The notes under the pieces: generated by a model
Databases searched by the model: none
The model's input: the letters and a program-made list of their open reading frames with translations, nothing else
Told to the model about the DNA's origin: nothing
Assembly: GCF_022174665.1 (NCBI RefSeq)
Contig: NZ_CP076562.1
Span: 498,001-562,000, forward strand
Direction of reading: 5' to 3'
Source: Eubacterium sp. MSJ-33
GTDB taxonomy: Bacteria; Bacillota; Clostridia; Lachnospirales; Lachnospiraceae
DNA: 64,000 nucleotides
Position numbers and translations under genes: made by a program
Shown: positions 46,661 through 55,694 of the stretch, in pieces
How the letters are laid out: each line of letters opens with the position of its first letter
Numbering within the stretch: the stretch's first letter is position 1

Positions 46661-47524
46661 ATGAGAAAGTTAAAGAAAGCAATCATTGGAGTTTTAGCAT
46701 CAGCCATGCTTATGGGAGCAATGACAGGATGTGGTAAAGCAGCAAGTGATGATATCACCGTAATTTCCCGTGAGGATGGATCCGGTACAAGAGGCGCATT
46801 TATCGAACTGTTCGGTATCGAGGAGAAGGATGCAGATGGTAACAAGATTGATAATACAATCTCTACTGCAGATATCACAAACTCAACATCCGTTATGATG
46901 ACGAGCGTAGCAGATGATGAGGCAGCCATCGGATACATATCGCTTGGTTCCCTGGATGATTCTGTAAAGGCATTGAAAATTGATGGTGCGGAAGCAACCG
47001 CTGATAATATCTCAAACGGAAGCTACAAGGTATCCCGTCCGTTCAACATTGCAACAAAGGGTACCCCAAATGAAGTAACACAGGATTTCATCAACTTCAT
47101 CTTAAGTGAGGATGGACAGAAGGTTGTTGAAGATGCAGGATATATCAGCCAGGGTAATACAGGTGCATTCAAGGCTGCAGGCGTAAAGGGTAAGATCAAT
47201 GTTGCAGGTTCATCTTCCGTAACACCGGTTATGGAGAAGCTCAAGGAGGCATATGTTGCAGTCAATCCGGATGTACAGATTGAAGTACAGCAGAGTGACT
47301 CTACAACAGGTATGACAAGTGCGGCAGAAGGTGTCTGCGATATCGGTATGGCATCCAGAGAGCTCAAAGACAGCGAGCTTAGTGCAGGTCTTACACCGAC
47401 AGTGATCGCAATTGATGGTATCGCAGTTGTTGTAAATAAAAACAACGACGTCGATGGTCTTACAAGCGATCAGGTAAAGAGCATCTACACAGGCTCTATC
47501 ACAAAGTGGTCAGAAGTAAAGTAA
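46661..47524 (+). CDS. pstS: Phosphate ABC transporter substrate-binding lipoprotein PstS (circularly permuted form)
   Basis: High-affinity phosphate-binding lipoprotein of 287 residues; signal with lipobox MTGC (cysteine near 24). As in the paralogue at 41849, the halves are swapped: ITVISREDGSGTRGAFIELFG and AIGYISLGSL come first, then INVAGSSSVTPVMEKLKEAY, DIGMASRELK, AIDGIAVVVNKNN and the final YTGSITKWSEVK. In normal PstS that last segment directly precedes the first one. All phosphate contacts should still be formed. AAAGGAGAC precedes the ATG; pstCAB-phoU-phoBR follow. Confidence 0.95.
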   Translation: MRKLKKAIIGVLASAMLMGAMTGCGKAASDDITVISREDGSGTRGAFIELFGIEEKDADGNKIDNTISTADITNSTSVMMTSVADDEAAIGYISLGSLDDSVKALKIDGAEATADNISNGSYKVSRPFNIATKGTPNEVTQDFINFILSEDGQKVVEDAGYISQGNTGAFKAAGVKGKINVAGSSSVTPVMEKLKEAYVAVNPDVQIEVQQSDSTTGMTSAAEGVCDIGMASRELKDSELSAGLTPTVIAIDGIAVVVNKNNDVDGLTSDQVKSIYTGSITKWSEVK

Positions 47525-47567
47525 TAGATTGATAAAAACTTATCAGAAAGAAAATACGAGGCATACT

Positions 47568-48419
47568 ATGACGAAAGTAAAAGAAAGAACTATGCATATC
47601 GTATTCCTGGTGGCTGCCTGTATGTCCATACTGGCAGTCGCCATGATATGTCTGTTCATGTTTGCCAATGGCGTACCTGCCATCCGGCAGATCGGATTTG
47701 TGAATTTCATATTTGGTAAAACATGGATGCCGGGTGCGAATAAATTCGGTATCTTCCCTATGATCATCGGCAGTATCTATGTGACAGCAGGTGCAATCAT
47801 CATCGGTGTTCCAATCGGACTTTTATGTGCCGTATTCATGGCAAAGTTCTGTCCACCGAAGCTTCATAAGATTATGAAACCGGCTGTGGATCTGCTTGCA
47901 GGTATTCCATCCATTGTATATGGATTCTTCGGTCTGGTTGTGATCACACCGATGATCCGGAACACATTCGGCGGAAGCGGTAAAAATATTCTGACCGCCT
48001 GCATCCTGCTTGGAATCATGATTCTGCCAACTATCATCAGTGTATCGGAATCGGCAATCCGTGCGGTTCCGGAAAGCTATTACGAAGGAGCGTTAGCACT
48101 CGGTGATACGCATGAGAGAAGTGTCTTCAAGGCAGTACTCCCTGCAGCAAAATCCGGAATCCTTGCAGCCATCATTCTTGGAATCGGACGTGCGATCGGT
48201 GAGACAATGGCAGTCATCATGATTGCCGGAAACCATGCAGTTATGCCGGACAGTTTGTTAGCCGGTGTGCGGACACTTACATCGAATATTGTACTGGAGC
48301 TCGGATATGCAACAGATTTGCACAGAGAAGCACTGATAGCAACCGGAGTGGTTCTGTTCGTATTCATCCTGATTATTAATCTGTTGTTCTCAGTTGTGAA
48401 AAAGAAAGGGGCGAAATAG
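47568..48419 (+). CDS. pstC: Phosphate ABC transporter permease PstC
   Basis: Inner-membrane permease subunit, 283 residues, six membrane segments. The EAA-type loop SVSESAIRAVPESYYEGALALGDTHERSVFKAVLPAAKSGI and the family segment [19 protein letters not shown] are clear. ATG at 47568 has GAGG 7 bases upstream; the TTG-initiated extension to 47529 was rejected. pstA follows after 2 bases. Confidence 0.96.
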   Translation: MTKVKERTMHIVFLVAACMSILAVAMICLFMFANGVPAIRQIGFVNFIFGKTWMPGANKFGIFPMIIGSIYVTAGAIIIGVPIGLLCAVFMAKFCPPKLHKIMKPAVDLLAGIPSIVYGFFGLVVITPMIRNTFGGSGKNILTACILLGIMILPTIISVSESAIRAVPESYYEGALALGDTHERSVFKAVLPAAKSGILAAIILGIGRAIGETMAVIMIAGNHAVMPDSLLAGVRTLTSNIVLELGYATDLHREALIATGVVLFVFILIINLLFSVVKKKGAK

Positions 48420-48421
48420 GC

Positions 48422-49330
48422 ATGAGTGAACAAGCTGTAGCAGCAAAGGCAGATATGGAAGCAATCAGGCCGATCAATGTCGTTACCTGGAAGGATAAGC
48501 TCGCTGCATACAAAAAACGGCCGTTTTCCATGTTTTTACTGATTGCAGTCACTGTATCTGCTGTCATTACGGTTGGCGTGCTCGGCGCACTTGTTATCTA
48601 TATTCTGGCAAATGGTATCATGAATCTTTCTCCGGAGCTTTTTGCATGGAAATATACAACCGAAAATGTATCGATGCTTCCGGCCATTATCAATACATTT
48701 CTTATGACCGCGCTTTCCCTGCTCATCGCAGTTCCAATCGGTATTTGTTCTGCTATTTATCTGGTAGAATATGCCAAGCGCGGAAATAAACTTGTGAGTG
48801 TTGTCAGAATCACAACCGAGACATTATCCGGTATCCCTTCCATTGTCTATGGTCTGTTCGGATATCTGATGTTTGTTATCGCATTCGGCTGGGGGCTTTC
48901 GTTCTTCGGTGGTGCACTTACACTTTCCATTATGGTGCTTCCAACCATTATGCGTACGACAGAAGAAGCGCTCTTAAGCGTACCGGATTCTTACCGGGAA
49001 GGAAGCTTCGGACTTGGAGCCGGTAGACTACGGACGATATTCAAGGTTGTTCTTCCATCTGCGGTACCCGGTATTTTATCCGGAGTTATTCTGGCAATCG
49101 GACGTATCGTCGGTGAGACGGCCGCTTTAATCTTTACATCCGGTACAACTGCCGAGATACCAAAAAGCTTATTTGATTCCGGATGTACACTGGCTGTTCA
49201 TATGTATAAACTGCTTTCGGAAGGACTCTACACAAAGCAGGCATATGCAACCGCCGTTGTGCTGCTTGTAATGGTTGTCATAATCAATGCAGCATCCGGA
49301 AAGCTTGCCAAAAAACTGCAGGCAAAATAA
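48422..49330 (+). CDS. pstA: Phosphate ABC transporter permease PstA
   Basis: Second permease subunit, 302 residues, six membrane segments after a 35-residue cytoplasmic start. Characteristic segments are [19 protein letters not shown] and the EAA loop [41 protein letters not shown]. It lies two bases after pstC and 22 bases before pstB. Confidence 0.96.
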   Translation: MSEQAVAAKADMEAIRPINVVTWKDKLAAYKKRPFSMFLLIAVTVSAVITVGVLGALVIYILANGIMNLSPELFAWKYTTENVSMLPAIINTFLMTALSLLIAVPIGICSAIYLVEYAKRGNKLVSVVRITTETLSGIPSIVYGLFGYLMFVIAFGWGLSFFGGALTLSIMVLPTIMRTTEEALLSVPDSYREGSFGLGAGRLRTIFKVVLPSAVPGILSGVILAIGRIVGETAALIFTSGTTAEIPKSLFDSGCTLAVHMYKLLSEGLYTKQAYATAVVLLVMVVIINAASGKLAKKLQAK

Positions 49331-49352
49331 GTACTGGAATTTGGAGGAAAAA

Positions 49353-50102
49353 ATGGGTAATTTTAAAATTAAGGACATGGATTTATATTACAGCGATTTC
49401 CATGCGTTAAAAGATATCAACTTGGATATTCCATCAACAAAGATTACTGCGTTCATCGGTCCGTCCGGCTGTGGAAAATCCACACTTTTAAAAAGCCTGA
49501 ATCGAATGAATGATCTGGTCGAAGGATGCAAGATCACAGGCGAGGTAACACTGGATGGCGAAAATATATACAAAGGAATGGATGTCAATACATTGCGCAA
49601 GCGCGTCGGCATGGTGTTTCAAAAACCAAATCCGTTTCCGATGAGCATCTACGACAATATTGCATATGGACCGCGTACACACGGAATCCATAAAAAAGCA
49701 GAATTAGATGAAATTGTGGAACGTTCCTTAAAGCAGGCTGCTATCTGGGATGAAGTCAAGGACCGTCTGAAGAAAAGCGCGCTCGGTATGTCAGGTGGAC
49801 AGCAGCAGCGTCTGTGTATTGCGCGTGCACTTGCGGTGGAACCGGATGTGCTTTTGATGGATGAGCCGACATCTGCCCTCGATCCGATTTCCACCTCGAA
49901 GATTGAGGATCTGGCTGTCGATCTGAAAGATAAATATACGATCATCATGGTAACACACAATATGCAGCAGGCTGCACGTATCTCAGATAATACAGCATTT
50001 TTCCTGCTCGGAGAAGTTGTTGAGTTTGACAATACAGAGAAACTGTTTGCAAATCCAAGCGACAAGCGGACAGAGGATTATATCACAGGAAGGTTTGGTT
50101 GA
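49353..50102 (+). CDS. pstB: Phosphate ABC transporter ATPase PstB
   Basis: Energises PstCA. The 249-residue protein has Walker [10 protein letters not shown], the PstB-specific [10 protein letters not shown]-loop [10 protein letters not shown], signature [17 protein letters not shown], Walker [12 protein letters not shown] and switch His in [11 protein letters not shown] at 49353 follows GGAGGAAAAA; an upstream extension lies in pstA and was rejected. Confidence 0.97.
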   Translation: MGNFKIKDMDLYYSDFHALKDINLDIPSTKITAFIGPSGCGKSTLLKSLNRMNDLVEGCKITGEVTLDGENIYKGMDVNTLRKRVGMVFQKPNPFPMSIYDNIAYGPRTHGIHKKAELDEIVERSLKQAAIWDEVKDRLKKSALGMSGGQQQRLCIARALAVEPDVLLMDEPTSALDPISTSKIEDLAVDLKDKYTIIMVTHNMQQAARISDNTAFFLLGEVVEFDNTEKLFANPSDKRTEDYITGRFG

Positions 50103-50108
50103 TAAATT

Positions 50109-50747
50109 ATGAGAAATGAATACGAGAAGCAATTAGAGAATCTGAATGTCGAACTGATCCGTATGGGTGCACTTTGCGAGAAGGTAATCGCGGGTACTAC
50201 AAAGGCGCTTTTTTGCGGCGATGCCAAATACACATCGAAATCCCATGCAGTGGAAGAGGAGATCGACAAAAGCGAGCATAATATCGAGCATATCTGTATG
50301 AGCCTGCTTTTAAAGCAGCAGCCGGTCGCATCGGATTTCCGTTTTGTATCAGCTGCATTAAAGCTTATATCTGATCTCGAACGGATTGGTGACCAATGCG
50401 CCGATATCGCGGATATGATTCGTTTCACAGCACCCTATGACTTAAAGGAATTTAAAGACCTTGAAGAAATGTCAGGTGCTGCGAAAGATATGCTGTCAAA
50501 TGCTGTGGAGGCATATGTCAAAAAAGACAAGGATCTGGCGATCACTGTGATGCAGGCTGATGATAAAGTCGATGCATTATTTGATTCGGTAAAGAAACGT
50601 CTCATTAAAGAGATCGGAAAAAAAGCAGAAGATGGTGAATTTTATATAGACATTATCATGATTGCAAAGTATTATGAAAGAATAGGCGACCATGCAACGA
50701 ATGTTGCGGAATGGGTGTATTATTCAATCACAGGAGAGCATATATAA
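50109..50747 (+). CDS. phoU: Phosphate signalling protein PhoU
   Basis: Helical-bundle protein that links Pst transport to PhoR signalling. The 212 residues contain two PhoU repeats with metal-binding ExxxD patterns (SAALKLISDLERIGDQCADIADM and MIAKYYERIGDHATNVAEWV). It lies 6 bases after pstB and one base before phoB, so transporter and regulator are in one operon. Confidence 0.95.
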   Translation: MRNEYEKQLENLNVELIRMGALCEKVIAGTTKALFCGDAKYTSKSHAVEEEIDKSEHNIEHICMSLLLKQQPVASDFRFVSAALKLISDLERIGDQCADIADMIRFTAPYDLKEFKDLEEMSGAAKDMLSNAVEAYVKKDKDLAITVMQADDKVDALFDSVKKRLIKEIGKKAEDGEFYIDIIMIAKYYERIGDHATNVAEWVYYSITGEHI

Positions 50748-50748
50748 A

Positions 50749-51429
50749 ATGATTTATGTTTTAGAAGATGACAATAGCATACGTGAATTTGTAGTTTACA
50801 CATTATGTCACATGGATTTGGAAGCAAAAGGCTTTGAACGTCCATCAGAATTCTGGGCAGGGATGGAAGAAACACTTCCGTCCCTGATTCTGCTTGATAT
50901 CATGCTGCCGGAGGAGGATGGCTTGTCTGTCTTAAAAAAGCTGCGGGAACATGCTGATACCAAAGAGGTTCCGGTAATTATGTTAACTGCAAAGGATAGT
51001 GAATACGACAAAGTACTGGGGCTTGACAGCGGTGCGGATGACTATGTGCCGAAGCCGTTTGGCATTATGGAGTTAGTTGCCAGAATCAAGGCTTTGCTTC
51101 GCCGGACAGAAAACCGTGCAGATACGACAGATGACGGTGAGAAGCTTATTGCAGGAAGTATTGCCTTAGATACAAAGCGCCACATTGTTTTAGTGGATGG
51201 AGAGCGCATCAATCTTACATTGAAGGAGTTTGAACTTCTGCATCTGTTTATGGAAAACCAAGGGCAGGTGTTTACACGTGATCAGCTGCTAAACCGTATC
51301 TGGGGATATGAATTCGACGGGGAAAGCCGTACGGTTGACGTCCATATACGAAGTCTCCGGATGAAATTAAAGGAAGCCGGGAATATGATTGAAACCGTCC
51401 GCGGTGTCGGCTACAAGATCGGAGATTAA
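50749..51429 (+). CDS. phoB: Phosphate regulon response regulator
   Basis: OmpR-family regulator of 226 residues. Receiver: MIYVLEDDNSIREFV, phosphoacceptor Asp50 (LLDIMLPEEDGL), VPKPFGIMEL. C-terminal winged helix: LTLKEFELLHLFMENQGQVFTRDQLLNRIWGYEF, SRTVDVHIRSLRMKL. ATG at 50749 follows CAGGAGAG. Direct repeats of TTTA type before three phosphate-linked promoters in this window are its likely sites. Naming as PhoB/PhoP rests on the pst-phoU context. Confidence 0.94.
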   Translation: MIYVLEDDNSIREFVVYTLCHMDLEAKGFERPSEFWAGMEETLPSLILLDIMLPEEDGLSVLKKLREHADTKEVPVIMLTAKDSEYDKVLGLDSGADDYVPKPFGIMELVARIKALLRRTENRADTTDDGEKLIAGSIALDTKRHIVLVDGERINLTLKEFELLHLFMENQGQVFTRDQLLNRIWGYEFDGESRTVDVHIRSLRMKLKEAGNMIETVRGVGYKIGD

Positions 51430-51430
51430 G

Positions 51431-53086
51431 ATGAAAAAGAAGATATTCAAGAATACAATTTTAATCATCCTCCTTTTGGTTGTTCTATGCGGCATATCCA
51501 TCATCGGTGTCTTATACAGCTATTTTAACAAGCAATACGTTGCCTCCCTGAATCAGGCGGCAGGCTATATTGCGGAAGGGGTCAACCTATCCGGACTGGA
51601 TTTTCTCACTGACCTTGATGAGAATGAAAAGCGTATCACCTGGGTTGCGGCAGACGGAACAGTCCTTTATGACAACAAAGCCGATCCCCATACGATGGAA
51701 AATCATAAAAATCGTACAGAGATCAAACAGGCAATGACATCTTCAGCAGGCACAAGCGTAAGGTATTCGAAGACGCTTTCCGAGGAGACAATCTACCACG
51801 CCATCCGTATCGCGGACGGAAGTGTAGTCCGTGTCTCTGTAGTCCGTAAATCGGTACCTGCCCTTTTGATGAAGGTGCTGCTTCCGATTATTCTCGTATT
51901 ACTGCTTGGTGTTGAATTTTCTGCGATTCTTGCCTACCGCTTATCGAGACAGATTACAACACCGTTAGAAGCAATCGACTTAGATCATCCGGATGAATCG
52001 ACGGTTTATGACGAGTTGTCACCGTTTATCCGTAAAATCCGCATCCAGAATGAACAGATTCAGAAAGCGATGACGCAGCTGCAGACACAGAAAAATGAGT
52101 TTGCACTGATTACGGAAAACATGCAGGAAGGTTTTCTTGTTGTGGATAAAAAGGAAATTGTTCTCTCACACAACCGAAGTATCTCAACCTTGTTTGATGT
52201 GGATGAATCGGTAGATGGAAAACATGTGTTGGAGATTAACCGGTCGGAAGAGTTTATCGACTGTATCAAGAAGGCGATCCAGGGGATCCACAGCGAGTAT
52301 ATCTGTCCGGTTAAGGGACGCTTTTATAATATCTATGCGAATCCGGTATTCCGGAATAACGAGGTTGCCGGTGCGGTAGTTATCATCACGGATGTCACAG
52401 AGAAGGAAGAACGCGAGAATTTGAGACGAGAATTCTCGGCGAACGTATCGCACGAATTAAAGACACCGCTTACTTCCATATCCGGCATTGCAGAAATTAT
52501 TAAAAATGGAATTGTTGACGAAAAGGATGTCAAAACATTTGCAGGTAAGATCTATGACGAAGCACGCCGGCTGATCCATCTGGTAGAAGATATCATCAAG
52601 CTGTCCCAGCTCGATGAGGGAGAGCAGGCAGTGGAAAAAACTCCGATTGATATATATGACCTGTCAAGAATCGAAATCCATCATTTGGAGCCGGTAGCAG
52701 AGGAACGGCATATCAAAATCAATCTGCAGGGTGAGCATATGATGATTTCCGGTATACATTCTGTGTTAGAAGAGATGGTATACAATCTGATTGAAAATGC
52801 CATTAAATATAACAAAGAGGATGGCACCATAGATGTCACGATCAAAAAGGAAAAACATCGTTGTGAGTTTTGCGTCAAAGATTCCGGCATCGGAATTCCG
52901 GCAGACCAGCTTGACCGGATATTTGAACGTTTTTACCGGGTCGATAAGAGCCATTCCAAGGAAATAGGCGGTACGGGGCTTGGACTTTCTATTGTAAAGC
53001 ATGGCGCAAAGCTGCACAATGCGGAGATCAAGATTGAAAGTGCATTAAATGTCGGAACTGAAATAAAATTAATCTTTCCGATATAG
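51431..53086 (+). CDS. phoR: Phosphate regulon sensor histidine kinase
   Basis: A 551-residue membrane kinase. Transmembrane segment 1 at about 7-30, extracytoplasmic domain of about 120 residues, transmembrane segment 2 at about 155-177, a short linker, a PAS domain (about 225-325, VVDKKEIVLSHNRSISTLFDVDESVDGK), HisKA with His341 (SANVSHELKTPLTSISG), and HATPase with LIENAIKYNKEDG, DSGIGIP and GGTGLGLSIV. The large outer domain differs from the Escherichia PhoR but is usual in Gram-positives. ATG one base after the phoB stop behind GGAG. Confidence 0.94.
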   Translation: MKKKIFKNTILIILLLVVLCGISIIGVLYSYFNKQYVASLNQAAGYIAEGVNLSGLDFLTDLDENEKRITWVAADGTVLYDNKADPHTMENHKNRTEIKQAMTSSAGTSVRYSKTLSEETIYHAIRIADGSVVRVSVVRKSVPALLMKVLLPIILVLLLGVEFSAILAYRLSRQITTPLEAIDLDHPDESTVYDELSPFIRKIRIQNEQIQKAMTQLQTQKNEFALITENMQEGFLVVDKKEIVLSHNRSISTLFDVDESVDGKHVLEINRSEEFIDCIKKAIQGIHSEYICPVKGRFYNIYANPVFRNNEVAGAVVIITDVTEKEERENLRREFSANVSHELKTPLTSISGIAEIIKNGIVDEKDVKTFAGKIYDEARRLIHLVEDIIKLSQLDEGEQAVEKTPIDIYDLSRIEIHHLEPVAEERHIKINLQGEHMMISGIHSVLEEMVYNLIENAIKYNKEDGTIDVTIKKEKHRCEFCVKDSGIGIPADQLDRIFERFYRVDKSHSKEIGGTGLGLSIVKHGAKLHNAEIKIESALNVGTEIKLIFPI

Positions 53087-53091
53087 GTGTC

Positions 53092-53120
53092 TTGTCACCT
53101 GTCAAAACATGTGCTATACT
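53092..53120 (+). promoter_or_regulatory. Predicted nadB promoter
   Basis: TTGTCA (53092-53097), 17 bases, TATACT (53115-53120), starting 6 bases after the phoR stop. The interval contains GTCTTGTCACC and CTGTCAAAACATG, a possible site for the NiaR repressor encoded downstream; the predicted transcript begins near 53127. Confidence 0.7.
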
Positions 53121-53126
53121 GCATGT

Positions 53127-53167
53127 ACATTCGGAGCGAAAACGCAGGCGGAATGTCTGCGTTTTTG
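53127..53167 (+). promoter_or_regulatory. Possible attenuator in the nadB leader
   Basis: Between the promoter and nadB, AAAACGCAG (53139-53147) can pair with CTGCGTTTT (53157-53165) to form a terminator-like hairpin ending in T. An alternative fold pairs ACATTC (53127-53132) with GAATGT (53151-53156) around GCG-AAAA-CGC and would exclude it. It could instead just be the phoR terminator, but then it would also block nadB transcripts from 53120. Confidence 0.5.
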
Positions 53168-53204
53168 AGTTATGTACAGGTATAAATTCAAAGGAGACAG
53201 GAAG

Positions 53205-54380
53205 ATGCGAGAATTACATTACGATGTTGTGATCGTCGGCTGCGGTGTCGGTGGATTATATACAGCATTGAATTTACCGGAAGACAAACAGATTTTGATG
53301 CTTTCAAAAGCAGAGCTTGAAACCTGTGATTCGATGCTGGCTCAGGGCGGTATCTGCGTGCTGCTAGACGAGGACGACTATGATTCCTATTTTGAGGATA
53401 CCATGCGTGCCGGTCATTATGAAAACCGCAAGGAAAGTGTTGACATCATGATCCGTGGCAGTCGGGATGTCATCAACGATCTGATCGGATACGGTGTGGA
53501 ATTTGAGAGAAACGCAGACGGAAGTCTTGCCTATACAAAGGAAGGAGCACATTCTAAGCCGCGTATCTGCTTCCATGAGGATATAACCGGGGAAGAGATT
53601 ACGACCCGTTTATTATCTGCTGTGAAGCAGTTGAACAATGTTACCATTTTTGAACATACAACAATGACTGATATTATAGAGGATATCAATCATGCCTGCG
53701 TGGGTATACTTGCAAAATGTGCGGATGGTGAAGAATTAGAGATCTATGCGGAAAACACAGTATTTGCAACAGGTGGAATCGGCGGACAATACAAACATTC
53801 CACGAACTACCCGATCCTGACCGGCGATGGCTGTGAGATTGCGAAAAAACACGGCGTAGAATTAGAGCATATGGACTATGTACAGATTCATCCAACCTGC
53901 TTTTACACGGAGAATCCGGGCAGAAGTTTCCTGATTTCAGAGTCGGCAAGAGGTGAGGGTGCAATTATCTTGAATCACAAGAAAGAGCGTTTCGTCGACG
54001 AATTGCAGCCGCGAGATGTTGTGACGAAGGCGATTCAGGCAGAGATGGAAAAAGAAGGCGTGAAATACGAATTCTTATCCTTTGAGAATGTTCCACGCGA
54101 GACAATCCTGAACCATTTTCCGCATATCTACGAGCATTGCATGAAGTATGGCTTTGATATTCTGATGATGCCGATTCCGATCGTTCCGGCACAGCATTAT
54201 TTCATGGGAGGTATCCATGTAGATAAGTTTTCACACACAACGATGCCACATTTGTATGCCGTCGGAGAAACAAGCTGTAACGGGGTACACGGAAAGAACC
54301 GCTTAGCCAGCAACAGTTTGCTTGAAAGTTTAGTGTTCGCAAAACGTGCTGCAAAGCACATGATTGGTGAGCTTGTGTAA
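53205..54380 (+). CDS. nadB: L-aspartate oxidase
   Basis: FAD enzyme that oxidises aspartate to iminoaspartate for quinolinate synthesis. The FAD motif is VVIVGCGVGGLYTALNL; AQGGICVLLDEDD, HPTCFYTENPG, ARGEGAIILNHKKERFVDEL and VGETSCNGVHGKNRLASNSLLE match the family. At 391 residues it lacks the C-terminal helical domain of the Escherichia enzyme, as do many clostridial forms. ATG at 53205 follows AAGGAG at 9 bases; the longer start at 53172 lies in the leader. nadA is not adjacent. Confidence 0.93.
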   Translation: MRELHYDVVIVGCGVGGLYTALNLPEDKQILMLSKAELETCDSMLAQGGICVLLDEDDYDSYFEDTMRAGHYENRKESVDIMIRGSRDVINDLIGYGVEFERNADGSLAYTKEGAHSKPRICFHEDITGEEITTRLLSAVKQLNNVTIFEHTTMTDIIEDINHACVGILAKCADGEELEIYAENTVFATGGIGGQYKHSTNYPILTGDGCEIAKKHGVELEHMDYVQIHPTCFYTENPGRSFLISESARGEGAIILNHKKERFVDELQPRDVVTKAIQAEMEKEGVKYEFLSFENVPRETILNHFPHIYEHCMKYGFDILMMPIPIVPAQHYFMGGIHVDKFSHTTMPHLYAVGETSCNGVHGKNRLASNSLLESLVFAKRAAKHMIGELV

Positions 54381-54388
54381 ATTTTATA

Positions 54389-54689
54389 GATCATTGTGCA
54401 TGATTATTCCATTACGTAGATACATATATTTTATTTTTGAATATGTTCGCATATACAATATGTTTGGAACTTAGAAATTCTTGATGTTCTGTACTATATC
54501 AGCAATGATTGAACACGATGTTCAATCAAGCCGCCACTGAGCCATGGATGGCGAATTGGCGGCGGTTGCGTACGGGTTCATAATTTATATCAGAACATCT
54601 TAGAATTTCTTAGTTTCAATACATCGTATATGGAACAATTCAAAATAAAATATATGTACTACCAATACAAAAAATCATGTACAATGATC
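54389..54689. repeat. Long palindromic structured element, copy 2 (between nadB and nadC)
   Basis: Nearly the whole 341-base nadB-nadC gap is an imperfect palindrome. Outer arms GATCATTGTGCATGAT (54389-54404) against ATCATGTACAATGATC (54674-54689), an exact 17-bp pair TACATATATTTTATTTT (54421-54437)/54642-54658, and inner arms about 54466-54491/54590-54616. The core has GATTGAACA-CGA-complement (54507-54527) and GCCGCC/GGCGGC (54530-54535/54558-54563) around GCCA-TGGA-TGGC. It is nearly identical to copy 1 over about 48 core bases, but the arms differ and remain complementary. Confidence 0.9.
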
Positions 54690-54721
54690 GTGTACATTTA
54701 ATAAAAAAGGAGATTAGACAC

Positions 54722-55594
54722 ATGAATGAGATTACAATGCAGTTAGTTGCAGATAAGTATATTAAGATGGCTTTGGAGGAGGATATCAACAGTGAAGATA
54801 TCAGCACAAATGCCGTGATGCCGGAGTATAAGAAGGGCGAAGTTACATTGCTTGCGAAACAGGACGGAATCATCGCCGGATTGCAGGTATTTAAGCGTGT
54901 ATTTACGATGTTGGATCCGAATACGGAAGTGATCTTTGCTAAGAAGGATGGAAAACAGATCAAGGATGGCGATACCGTGACAAACGGTCAGGTGCTTGCA
55001 ACGGTTGTCGGAGATATCCGTGTGCTGCTATCCGGTGAGCGTACGGCACTGAATTACCTGCAGCGCATGAGTGGTATTGCAACCTATACGAACAATGTTG
55101 CAGCACTTTTAAAAGGGACAAATACCAAACTGCTTGACACAAGAAAGACAACACCTTGCATGCGTATCTTCGAGAAATATGCGGTTCGTGCCGGCGGTGG
55201 AAATAATCACAGATACAATCTGTCTGATGCCGTTATGCTGAAGGATAATCACATTGATGCTGCAGGCGGTGTGGCAAAGGCAATTCAGATGGCAAGAGAT
55301 TATGCATCGTTTGTCTGCAAGATTGAAGTAGAAACTGAGAATCTGGATATGGTAAGAGAAGCAGTGGAAGCTGGTGCCGATATTATTATGTTAGATAATA
55401 TGTCCCCGGATCTGATGGCGGAAGCAATTAAGATCATCGACGGACGTGCCAAAACGGAGTGTTCCGGAAATATTACAAAAGAAAATATTGAGACAATCAC
55501 AAAGCTTGGTGTAGACTACGTATCCAGTGGTGCACTGACACACTCAGCACCTATTTTAGATATCAGTCTGAAGCATCTGCATTCGGTTGACTAA
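54722..55594 (+). CDS. nadC: Nicotinate-nucleotide pyrophosphorylase (quinolinate phosphoribosyltransferase)
   Basis: Converts quinolinate and PRPP to nicotinate mononucleotide. The 290-residue protein has GERTALNYLQRMSGIAT, LDTRKTTPCMRIFEKYAVRAGGGNNHR, MLKDNHID and the phosphate-binding ECSGNITKENI/GVDYVSSGALTHS segments. ATG at 54722 behind AAAAGGAG; a longer start at 54677 lies in the palindromic element. Two TGTACA hexamers (54678 and 54691) lie before it, as two do before nadB, and could be regulator half-sites. Confidence 0.95.
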   Translation: MNEITMQLVADKYIKMALEEDINSEDISTNAVMPEYKKGEVTLLAKQDGIIAGLQVFKRVFTMLDPNTEVIFAKKDGKQIKDGDTVTNGQVLATVVGDIRVLLSGERTALNYLQRMSGIATYTNNVAALLKGTNTKLLDTRKTTPCMRIFEKYAVRAGGGNNHRYNLSDAVMLKDNHIDAAGGVAKAIQMARDYASFVCKIEVETENLDMVREAVEAGADIIMLDNMSPDLMAEAIKIIDGRAKTECSGNITKENIETITKLGVDYVSSGALTHSAPILDISLKHLHSVD

Positions 55595-55694
55595 TCATTT
55601 TGTATGCCGGGTTACAATAATTTAATTATGTATACTTATCAGCTGTTTTTAATTATGTATGCACGAATGAATATCAATCAAGGAGGAAAAGCAG

